From JAMOQA01 sp964582785 (GTDB lineage Bacteria > Acidobacteriota > Polarisedimenticolia > J045), in NCBI GenBank assembly GCA_964582785.1, contig CAZOTT010000098.1:1-10794 (forward strand): a stretch of 10,794 bases of DNA, in the 5' to 3' direction. How positions within the stretch are numbered: position 1 is the stretch's first letter; every line of letters starts with the position of its first letter. Of this stretch, positions 4,973 through 10,794 are shown piece after piece. The notes beneath the pieces were generated by a model. The model saw only the letters and a program-made list of their open reading frames with translations. It was not told the origin of the DNA and ran no database searches. The position numbers and the translations under genes are program-made.

Positions 4973-5945
4973 CTCCCTCCCGCGGTCCGGGAATTCCCGC
5001 GTCCCGGGTGGGCGGGGGCGGTCGGACTCCGTTCCCCGCACCCGGGGAAAGCGGTGGGCGGGGACGACCTCCGCGAACACCGCGGTGCGTCCCGGCACGT
5101 GCCGCCGGGCCACGGTGGAGAACCGGGTGGCGGGGACGACCCTCGCGGAGACCACCGTGGGGCTCCTCGTCGGGTGCCTCGTGCTCCTGGCGGCCCTGGC
5201 CCTGGCCCGGGGGTTCGTCCGCCTGGGGACGCGAGTGGCCCGGGAGGCGGGAGACCTCCTGGGAGCGGAGGCCGCCCTCGCCCGGGTGGTGACGGCGGTA
5301 GCCCGGGCCGGCGCGGGGGTCCCGGCGGAGGGTCCGGACGAACCGGTCGAGCTGCTCGAGCCCTGGGCGATCGCCGTCCGGGGCGACCGGGACGGGGACC
5401 TGCCGGGGCGGGCCCTCGACCCGGAGCGGTGGTTGTCCCCGGCGGGTGATGCCGTCCCGGTGGCCAACGACGAGGTCGTGGTCTTCCTCCGGCGGAACGC
5501 GGGCGGGGGAGGCCGCCGGCGCGCCCGGTTCGTCGCCGACCTGGACTCGCCGGACCGGGTCCGCCTCCCGGACGGCACGGTGCTCGCCCGGCGGGACGGG
5601 GTGGGGGACGCGATCGACGCCGGTCCCGCCGCCGGGGAGGACGACCGCTCCCCCGGAACCTTCTACCGGGTGACGTTCGTCCACGACGCCCGCCGGGCCG
5701 GCACCGGCCGCTTCCGCGTGGTGGAGCCTCTCGCCGACCGGGTGACCGGGTTCCGCGTCCTCGCCCGGGACCGGGCGGGGCGGGAAGTGCCTCCCTGCGG
5801 AGGCGGGGACTCCCCGGCCGCCCGGGCCTGCCGGGCCCGGGTGGCCCGGGTGCGGATCGAGCTGCTCGTGGCGGACGGCCGGGGGGGCAGCGTGGCCCTG
5901 GTCCGCGAGGTGGCGGCGGGAAGTCCGCCGGGATGGCGCCCGTGA
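4959..5945 (+). CDS. PilW-like minor type IV prepilin
   Basis: The product is 328 aa from ATG 4959, which has GGAGG 7 bases upstream and overlaps the PilV-like stop by 14 bp. The pilin signature is RVAG/TTLAETTVGLLVG: cleavage after Gly59 gives Glu64 at +5, then a hydrophobic helix (~66-84). The ectodomain shows the PilW-style pattern of basic/acidic linkers plus EVVVFLRR and FYRVTFVHD-type strands. The leader of 59 residues is far longer than the usual 5-30; a GTG at 5115 would shorten it to 7 residues (276-aa protein) but lacks a good ribosome binding site. Inside the long leader lies an in-frame weaker copy of the cleavage region (WAGTTSANTAV, 34-43). The likely role is a minor pilin acting with its two neighbours. 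Confidence 0.78.
   Translation: MSATDSLPRSGNSRVPGGRGRSDSVPRTRGKRWAGTTSANTAVRPGTCRRATVENRVAGTTLAETTVGLLVGCLVLLAALALARGFVRLGTRVAREAGDLLGAEAALARVVTAVARAGAGVPAEGPDEPVELLEPWAIAVRGDRDGDLPGRALDPERWLSPAGDAVPVANDEVVVFLRRNAGGGGRRRARFVADLDSPDRVRLPDGTVLARRDGVGDAIDAGPAAGEDDRSPGTFYRVTFVHDARRAGTGRFRVVEPLADRVTGFRVLARDRAGREVPPCGGGDSPAARACRARVARVRIELLVADGRGGSVALVREVAAGSPPGWRP
5057..5159 (+). repeat. 31-bp imperfect direct repeat within PilW-like gene, 72-bp period
   Basis: Positions 5057-5087 and 5129-5159 match at 25 of 31 bases, beginning with an identical GGCGGGGACGACC. The period of 72 bp is exactly 24 codons, and both copies are read in the same frame, as AGTTSANTAV and AGTTLAETTV. The second copy carries the functional-looking prepilin cleavage site. 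Confidence 0.6.
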
Positions 5946-7792
5946 ACCGGGCTCGACGGCGCCGGGAAGAAGAGGCGGTCCCGCGGGAGCGGGGCACCGT
6001 TCTCCCCGCGGTCCCGGTTCCCGGGCCGGGCGGGCGGTGGGACCGGCCGGCCCCCGGCCTGGAGAAGGGCGCCGTCCTCGTCGCGGTGCTCGTCCTTTCG
6101 GGCCTCGTGATGGCCGCCGCTCTCGCCGGCTGGTGCCTCGCCGATGCCCGCCTGCGGGCCGAGCGCCGGGACGGGGCCCGGTTCGAGGCCCTGCTCCTGG
6201 CCCGCGCCGCCGCCCGGGGGGTCGCGGGCTGGTTCGAGGAGGAGGAACGGGGAACCCTCGGGGGGAGGCCGCCGGGGGGGCTCGGGTGCCGGGAACGGCG
6301 CCGCGTGGACCCGGACGGAAACGGCCGGGGGGTCCCCTGGCGGGAGGCCGCCCCCCCGTGGAACGTTCGCTGGAAGGACCCCCCGGCCGTGCCCTTCCGT
6401 CCCCCGGACGGACCCGCGCCGGGAGACCGGCTCGCGGGCACCCTCGCCGGGCCGGACTGGGTCCTGGACGCGGGGGACGGGCCGCGGGAGGAACGGTGGC
6501 TCCTCGACCGGAGCCGCCTGCTCGACCCCGGCGGCCGGGCCCGCCTCGTGCAGGTCGCCCTCTGCGGTCCCCGGCCGGGAGCCCCGCCGGGAACCCTCGG
6601 GAGGGTCGTTGCCGTGGCGGAACGGCCGGTGCCCGGCGGGGTCCCCGCCCGGGTCCGGGTCGCCGGGGACCTCGTCGCGGTGCCGGCCGAAGGCCTGCGT
6701 CGGCCCCTGGTGGTCGCGGGAGACCTGCGGATCCGGGGGCAGGTGAGCTGGGAACGGGGAGAGGCCCTCGTCGGCGGGGACTTCCTCGCGCCCCCGGGCA
6801 TCGAGCGGGACTGGCCGGCGGGCATCCCGTGGCTCGCCCCGGACCGTCCCCTCCGGCGGGACAACGACGGGGACGGCACCGGGGACGACGCCGACGGGGA
6901 CGGCGTGGTGGACTGGGTCGCCTGGCGGGACCTGCCGGGCCCGGTCCCGGATCCCTGGTGGAGGGCCCGGGTGGGCGGCGGGTGGCCCGGCAGGTTCCCG
7001 GCCCCGGGGTCGTGCCGGAGCCCCTGGCCGTTCGGCCCCCGGGCGGTCCCCCCCCGGCCACCGACCCGGGAAGACCGCTCCGGGTTCTTCCTCGGGTGTT
7101 CCGTGAACCCCTTCCCGGAGCCGGTTCCCTCCGGCTGGTGGCGGTTCGCCGGCGCGGGGGTGCGGGGAACCGCGCGCCTGGTGGAGGACCCGGACCGGCC
7201 GGGCCGGTTCCGCGTCGACGGGGCCGGGCCGGCGCGGCCCCTGGCCGCGCTGCTGGCCGAGACCGCCGGGCTTCGCCGGCTGGAACCCGTCCCGGGAAGG
7301 GTTCACCCCCTCGAGATCGTCCTCGACGGCGTCGTGGGGGGCCTGCTCGTGCGCGGGGTGGCGGTCCGGGCCCGCCCCGGGTCGCGCCTCGTCCCCACCG
7401 CCCGGCGGGCGCCCGCCGACCCGGCCGACACCGGGGGGGCCGACCGTCCCGGGACCCCCGGGGACCCCCGGCTCTCCCTGCGGGATCCCGGGGGTTCGTG
7501 CGCGGGGTTCGTGCCCGGGGACTGGTCGGACGGCCGCGCCCTCCCGGACCCCCGGCCCTGTCCCTCCCGGGGAGCGGCCCTCGACGGGGTCCTGGCGGTG
7601 GCCGGGGACCTCCGGCTGGAGGGCGGCCTGGTCGTCGCGGGACAGGTCCGGGCCGGGACGCTGGCCGCCGGCGGTCCCGCGGGGCCGGTGCTCCTCGTTG
7701 CCGTGCCCGCCGCCGGTTCCTCGCCGTCGAACCGGCCGGGGATCCCGGGCGCCCCGCGGGTGCTGGTGACCGGGTTGCGGGTCGTCCCGTGA
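5933..7792 (+). CDS. Large PilX/GspK-like minor pilin with Asp-rich motif
   Basis: The product is 619 aa from ATG 5933; a GTG at 5942 (GTGA overlap with the preceding stop) is an equally possible start. The hydrophobic N-helix is EKG/AVLVAVLVLSGLVMAAALAG (written from Glu44), with no Glu at +5, as is usual for GspK/PilX-type proteins. It is followed by ARFEALLLARAAARGVAGW (82-100), the PilX/GspK-like second half of the helix. The ectodomain is far larger than a PilX (~200 aa) or GspK (~320 aa). It holds two V-A-G-D-L strand-rich stretches (about 240-290 and 550-585) suggestive of a beta-solenoid, and DNDGDGTGDDADGDGVVDW (310-328), which fits D-x-D-x-DG calcium loops. It is likely exposed at a pilus tip. 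It could functionally replace the missing PilY1; that is inference. Confidence 0.75.
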   Translation: MAPVNRARRRREEEAVPRERGTVLPAVPVPGPGGRWDRPAPGLEKGAVLVAVLVLSGLVMAAALAGWCLADARLRAERRDGARFEALLLARAAARGVAGWFEEEERGTLGGRPPGGLGCRERRRVDPDGNGRGVPWREAAPPWNVRWKDPPAVPFRPPDGPAPGDRLAGTLAGPDWVLDAGDGPREERWLLDRSRLLDPGGRARLVQVALCGPRPGAPPGTLGRVVAVAERPVPGGVPARVRVAGDLVAVPAEGLRRPLVVAGDLRIRGQVSWERGEALVGGDFLAPPGIERDWPAGIPWLAPDRPLRRDNDGDGTGDDADGDGVVDWVAWRDLPGPVPDPWWRARVGGGWPGRFPAPGSCRSPWPFGPRAVPPRPPTREDRSGFFLGCSVNPFPEPVPSGWWRFAGAGVRGTARLVEDPDRPGRFRVDGAGPARPLAALLAETAGLRRLEPVPGRVHPLEIVLDGVVGGLLVRGVAVRARPGSRLVPTARRAPADPADTGGADRPGTPGDPRLSLRDPGGSCAGFVPGDWSDGRALPDPRPCPSRGAALDGVLAVAGDLRLEGGLVVAGQVRAGTLAAGGPAGPVLLVAVPAAGSSPSNRPGIPGAPRVLVTGLRVVP

Positions 7793-7812
7793 CCGGCAGG
7801 GCGGAACCCTTC

Positions 7813-7842
7813 TGGACGAACCTCCCCCGGGGGTGTCATATT
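7813..7842 (+). promoter_or_regulatory. Possible extended -10 promoter before coiled-coil gene
   Basis: TGGACG (7813-7818, 4/6 for -35) is followed after 18 bp by CATATT (7837-7842, 4/6 for -10), with TG one base ahead (7834-7835) as in extended -10 promoters. A 10-bp palindrome CCCCCGGGGG (7824-7833) fills the spacer and could be an operator. It is the only AT-containing patch in the gap after the PilX-like gene. Confidence 0.35.
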
Positions 7843-7873
7843 CGGCGGTGGAGGTCCACGCCCTGGAGACACC

Positions 7874-8557
7874 ATGCGACCCGTTCGCCTCCTGCCGCTC
7901 CCGTTCACGCTCGCCCTGTGCCTTGCCGTGCTCCCGGCCGCGGCGGGGAACTACCACCCCCTCCGGCCGAATCCGAAGAAGACCGCGCCGGGCGCCGGGC
8001 GGAAGAAGACGCCGGCCCGGCCGGCGCCCGGCCCCGGGGCGCGGCCGGGAAAGATGGTCCACCTCGAGGGGGAGGCGGCCCGGGAGCGGGTGGCGGACTT
8101 GGCTCCGCCCCGTCCCGTCGCCGACATTCCCTACCCCGTCCGGGTCGATCCGCAGACGGGCCAGAAGGTGATCGTGATCACCAACGAGGTCCTGGAACGC
8201 CGGTTCGGCCGCGCCCGCCCCGCCCCGCCTCCCCCGGGGGCGAGCATCCCGATGCCCGACGCGGTCAAGTCGCTGATCGACGAGCAGCGGAAGGAAACCG
8301 AGGCCCGCCGGCAGGCGCAGGAGGCCGCCCGGGAGCGCCAGGAACGGATCCGCCAGCTGCAACAGGAGATCGCCCACCTGGAGCGGCGGATCCTCGCCAT
8401 CCGGAACCCCTTCTACCGGATGCCGCCCCGGGACGAGTCGGACCGCCAGGAGGACGCCCGGGCGAAGAGCAACGCCGAGCGCCTGGCGGCCGCCGAGAGC
8501 CGCCTCCGGGAACTCCGGGAGCAGCTGGCGAAACTGCAGGCGCAGGGCACACGATGA
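7874..8557 (+). CDS. Secreted coiled-coil protein of unknown function
   Basis: The product is 227 aa. The Sec signal peptide covers residues 1-24 (LLPLPFTLALCLAVLPAAA/G). A Lys/Pro/Ala-rich linker (32-60) follows, then a conserved-looking segment with DPQTGQKVIVITNEVLERRFG (the VITNEVLERRFG part at 101-112). Charged helices at ~130-176 and ~190-224 have strong heptad character (RQLQQEIAHLERRIL; AAAESRLRELREQLAKLQ), separated by an NPFYRMPPR break. It begins after an 81-bp gap, with GGAG 5 bases before the ATG, so it probably starts a new transcription unit that includes the regulator 52 bp downstream. It would act in the periplasm or outer envelope. I recognise no named family; similar signal-peptide plus coiled-coil proteins occur in envelope assembly systems, but the role is unknown. 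Confidence 0.78.
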   Translation: MRPVRLLPLPFTLALCLAVLPAAAGNYHPLRPNPKKTAPGAGRKKTPARPAPGPGARPGKMVHLEGEAARERVADLAPPRPVADIPYPVRVDPQTGQKVIVITNEVLERRFGRARPAPPPPGASIPMPDAVKSLIDEQRKETEARRQAQEAARERQERIRQLQQEIAHLERRILAIRNPFYRMPPRDESDRQEDARAKSNAERLAAAESRLRELREQLAKLQAQGTR

Positions 8558-8609
8558 GCACGTTCCGGGGAATCGCCCGCGGGGCCACGTCCCGCCCCGG
8601 GGAGCGCCG

Positions 8610-10001
8610 ATGACCGCATCGACCTCCGCGACGGAAAGGCGGTTCGTCCCGGCGATCGTCGTGGGGTGGCCGGGCGGGGATGCCGCCGTGGCCCGGGACT
8701 ACCTGCAGCCCCTGGCGGGGGAGGAAACCCCCCTCGTCACGCCGGAGGACCTGGGCCGGGATGCCCGCCGCCTGGCCGACACGGGCCTGCTCGTGCTGGT
8801 CCCGGGCCCGGACCGGGCATTCCTCGACGGGCTGGAAGACCGCCTCCGGGAGCTGCGCGGGACCGCCCCCGGCCTCCCGGTCATCCTGGTCGGGGACCGC
8901 CTCGGTGCGCCGGAGGTGGCGGCATCCCTGCGGGCCGGTGTCGACGACGTGGTCTTCCTCGGGTGGGGAGGCGAGGCGATCCGGGAACGGGTGGCGCCCC
9001 TGCTGGAAAGGCGCCGCTCGATGGCGGCCGGCCGGCTGTTCCCAGCCGGCCCCGGGGTTCCCGAGATGATCGGCGTCTCGCCCCGGATGCGACAGGTCGC
9101 CGACCTGGTGCGGCGGGTGGCGTCCTCCGACGCCACGGTCCTCGTCCTCGGCGAGTCGGGTACCGGGAAGGAGCTGATCGCCCGGGCGCTGCACGCCTTT
9201 TCCCCCCGCCGCCGGAAGCCGTTCGTCGCGATCAACTGCGCCGCGATCCCGGAAACCCTGCTGGAGAACGAGCTGTTCGGACACGAGAAGGGGGCGTACA
9301 CCGGGGCGAACGCCCGGGCGATCGGCAAGGTGGAGGCGGCGGAGGGAGGCACCCTGTTCCTCGACGAGATCGGGGAGATGCCCCTCCCGCTCCAGGCGAA
9401 GATCCTGCGGCTGCTCCAGGACCACACCTACGACCGGATCGGGGGCACCCGGACCCGGAAGGCCGACATCCGGGTCGTCACCGCGACGAACCGGGACCTC
9501 CGGGAAGAGGTCGCGGCGAAGCGGTTCCGCGAGGACCTGTACTACCGGCTGTCCGTCGTGCCGGTGGAACTCCCCGCCCTCCGGGAGCGCCCGGAAGACA
9601 TCCCGGCCCTGGCCGGGGCGATCCTCGAGCGGCTGGCCCGCCGGCTCGAGCGCCCGGGCCTGCACCTGTCGCCCGAGGCGATGGAGCGTCTCGTCCGGTA
9701 CCGCTGGCCGGGAAACGTCCGGGAGCTGGAGAACGAGCTGGAGCGGGCGGCCGTGCTGTGCGGGTCCGACGAGATCGGGCCGGAGGCGCTTTCCCTCCGC
9801 AGCCGCATCGTGGACCCCGACCGGGCGGCGCTCGCGCGCCTCGCGCCCCTGGACGCGCCCCTCGCGGAGACGGTCCGCCGGGCGGCGGAGGCCGCCGGGA
9901 GGATCCGCGTCTCGGTGGCGCTGGAAGAGGCGGAAGGCGACCTGGACCGGGCGGCGGCCGCCCTCGGGATCAGCCGCGAGGAGCTGGAATCGCGGCTCTG
10001 A
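8610..10001 (+). CDS. Sigma-54-dependent transcriptional activator with degenerate receiver domain
   Basis: The product is 463 aa in NtrC/PilR-type layout. Residues ~12-133 align in pattern with a receiver domain but lack the acidic pair, the phosphoryl Asp (LLVLVPGP at 60-67), the Thr/Ser (VILVGD, 91-96) and the Lys (VVFLGWGG, 114-121). The AAA+ domain (~152-395) is intact: Walker A GESGTGKE (181-188), the sigma-54 contact loop GAYTGA (228-233, Tyr variant of GAFTGA), Walker B TLFLDE (248-253), FREDLYYRLS (306-315) with arginine-finger region, and WPGNVREL (366-373). A short Fis-type helix-turn-helix closes it (about 435-463, RAAAALGISREELESRL). It should drive sigma-54 promoters by ATP hydrolysis, probably without phosphorylation control. 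ATG 8610 has GGGGAG in front. A PilR-like role on local pilus genes is inference. Confidence 0.93.
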   Translation: MTASTSATERRFVPAIVVGWPGGDAAVARDYLQPLAGEETPLVTPEDLGRDARRLADTGLLVLVPGPDRAFLDGLEDRLRELRGTAPGLPVILVGDRLGAPEVAASLRAGVDDVVFLGWGGEAIRERVAPLLERRRSMAAGRLFPAGPGVPEMIGVSPRMRQVADLVRRVASSDATVLVLGESGTGKELIARALHAFSPRRRKPFVAINCAAIPETLLENELFGHEKGAYTGANARAIGKVEAAEGGTLFLDEIGEMPLPLQAKILRLLQDHTYDRIGGTRTRKADIRVVTATNRDLREEVAAKRFREDLYYRLSVVPVELPALRERPEDIPALAGAILERLARRLERPGLHLSPEAMERLVRYRWPGNVRELENELERAAVLCGSDEIGPEALSLRSRIVDPDRAALARLAPLDAPLAETVRRAAEAAGRIRVSVALEEAEGDLDRAAAALGISREELESRL

Positions 10002-10019
10002 GGGACCGGTGCCCGGGGA

Positions 10020-10048
10020 TGGATGCGGTCCTTCCGGGGGGGTATTCT
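10020..10048 (+). promoter_or_regulatory. Possible promoter before cyclic-DPG synthetase-like gene
   Basis: TGGATG (10020-10025), a 17-bp spacer, and TATTCT (10043-10048, 4/6 for -10) lie in the 108-bp gap after the activator gene. The -35 is weak (3/6) but resembles TGGACG at 7813. The stretch TATTCTTTCCGCTTTCT (10043-10059) is one of the few T-rich patches in the window and is flanked by G and C runs able to pair (10036-10042 with 10060-10065). Confidence 0.3.
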
Positions 10049-10109
10049 TTCCGCTTTCTCCCCCCACCGTGCCCGCAACGGGGGACGTCTCCCCCGGGGA
10101 GGTGAACGG

Positions 10110-10794
10110 ATGTCCGAGCGCAGGGTGATCATCGCCGGCGCCGCCGGCCGCGACTTTCACGACTTCAACGTGGCCTTCCGCGATGACCCGGCGGTCCGCG
10201 TCGTCGCCTTCACCGCGACCCAGATTCCCGACATCGACGGCCGGGTGTACCCCGCCGCCCTGGCGGGGGAACGCTACCCGGAGGGGATCCCGATCCTCGC
10301 CGAGGACGACCTCGAGCGTCTGATCGCCGAGCACGGCGTCGACGAGGTCGTCTTCGCCTACTCCGACGTCACCCACGAGCACGTGATGCACCTGGCGAGC
10401 CGTGCCCTGGCGGCGGGGGCCGACTACCGGCTGCTGGGTCCGCGCACGACCGAACTGCGCGCGACGAAGCCGGTGGTGGCGATCTGCGCGGTGCGGACCG
10501 GCTGCGGGAAGAGCCAGACGACACGCAAGGCCTGCCGGCTCCTGCGGGAGGCCGGTCTCCGGGTCGTCGCGGTCCGGCACCCGATGCCCTACGGCGACCT
10601 GGCCGCCCAGCGCTGCCAGCGGTTCGCCACCCTGGAGGACCTGGACCGGTACGACTGCACGATCGAGGAGCGGGAGGAGTACGAGCCGCACATCGCCGCC
10701 GGCAACGTCGTGTACGCCGGGGTCGACTACGGGGAGATCCTGCGGGAGGCGGAGAAGGAAGCGGACGTCATCGTCTGGGACGGCGGCAACAACG
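10110..10794 (+). CDS. cpgS: Cyclic 2,3-diphosphoglycerate synthetase-family P-loop protein (3' end outside window)
   Basis: The first 228 codons are present and the frame stays open to the window edge; full-length family members are around 440-460 aa. Residues 1-115 form a Rossmann-like N-terminal domain (VIIAGAAGRDFHDFNVAFRD, then AFTATQIPDIDGRVYP, and VVFAYSDVTHEHVMHLAS). From ~121 a P-loop domain starts with VRTGCGKSQT (128-137), followed by VVAVRHPMPYGDL (152-164), RFATLEDLD, EEREEYEPHI and VYAGVDYGEIL, ending in IVWDGGNN. These blocks match cyclic 2,3-diphosphoglycerate synthetase, which in methanogens such as Methanothermus fervidus cyclises 2,3-bisphosphoglycerate using ATP. Bacterial members are mostly uncharacterised, so the reaction here is provisional. 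The start is fixed by GGGGAGGTGA just upstream (10097-10106). No functional link with the pilus genes is evident. Confidence 0.85.
   Translation, partial: MSERRVIIAGAAGRDFHDFNVAFRDDPAVRVVAFTATQIPDIDGRVYPAALAGERYPEGIPILAEDDLERLIAEHGVDEVVFAYSDVTHEHVMHLASRALAAGADYRLLGPRTTELRATKPVVAICAVRTGCGKSQTTRKACRLLREAGLRVVAVRHPMPYGDLAAQRCQRFATLEDLDRYDCTIEEREEYEPHIAAGNVVYAGVDYGEILREAEKEADVIVWDGGNN

Noticed and set aside
4833..7061. Open frame of 742 codons on the minus strand
   Set aside because: Antisense shadow of the PilW- and PilX-like genes with low-complexity composition.
7793..7873. Possible PilY1 remnant after the PilX-like gene
   Set aside because: The gap is only 81 bp and the next gene is a coiled-coil protein with no PilY1 features.
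5663..8377. Open frame of 904 codons on the minus strand
   Set aside because: Low-complexity Pro/Gly/Arg translation antisense to the PilX-like and coiled-coil genes; no start signal or recognisable motif.
6037..8613. Long + strand open frame spanning several genes
   Set aside because: It runs across the stop of the PilX-like gene and most of the coiled-coil gene in another frame; its translation is Pro/Arg/Gly-rich without hydrophobic cores.
8265..10691. Open frame of 808 codons on the minus strand
   Set aside because: It lies opposite the activator and the cpgS-family gene, is Pro/Arg/Gly-rich with no domain, and arises from the GC-rich codon pattern of the + strand genes.
1..10794. tRNA, rRNA, CRISPR, insertion sequence or prophage signals
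   Set aside because: Reading both strands I found no cloverleaf with CCA-type end, no regularly spaced repeats, no transposase or integrase motifs, and no abrupt composition change.

Overview
This is a very GC-rich window (nearly every third codon position is G or C). All genes I can support lie on the + strand, tightly packed, many joined by ATGA or GTGA stop/start overlaps. The content suggests a Gram-negative bacterium with type IV pili, two-step envelope export and a sigma-54 activator. The ABC ATPase / ABC permease / prepilin peptidase order recalls the pilH-pilI-pilD stretch of the Myxococcus xanthus pil cluster. A deltaproteobacterial (Desulfobacterota/Myxococcota) or acidobacterial host is therefore my best guess, but it is an inference.

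Region 1 (1-2748) is one probable operon: the tail of an ABC transporter ATPase, an ABC-2 type permease, a membrane-anchored TPR protein with a GspG-like C-terminal segment, and a complete prepilin peptidase (PilD). Region 2 (2749-4501) holds two tandem secreted paralogs of unknown function (189 and 183 aa), each with its own hairpin-rich leader, then a gene-free stretch of 281 bp with a perfect 28-bp palindrome, short direct repeats and another hairpin. Region 3 (4502-7792) is a minor-pilin operon: a PilV-like, a PilW-like and an unusually large PilX/GspK-like protein with an Asp-rich calcium-type motif. Region 4 (7874-10001) encodes a secreted coiled-coil protein and a sigma-54-dependent activator whose receiver domain has lost its phosphorylation residues. 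Region 5 (10110-end) is the first 228 codons of a cyclic 2,3-diphosphoglycerate synthetase-family P-loop protein, cut by the window edge.

Working together: PilD would cleave and N-methylate the PilV/W/X-type prepilins, which would form a priming or tip complex of a pilus. The ABC transporter and TPR protein are probably accessory pilus factors, as pilH/pilI are in Myxococcus. The secreted paralogs and the coiled-coil protein sit between pilus genes and may be envelope partners. The sigma-54 activator is a plausible but unproven local regulator. No major pilin, PilB/T/C/M/N/O/P/Q, PilY1 or histidine kinase is in the window. I saw no tRNA, rRNA, CRISPR array, transposase or attachment site.
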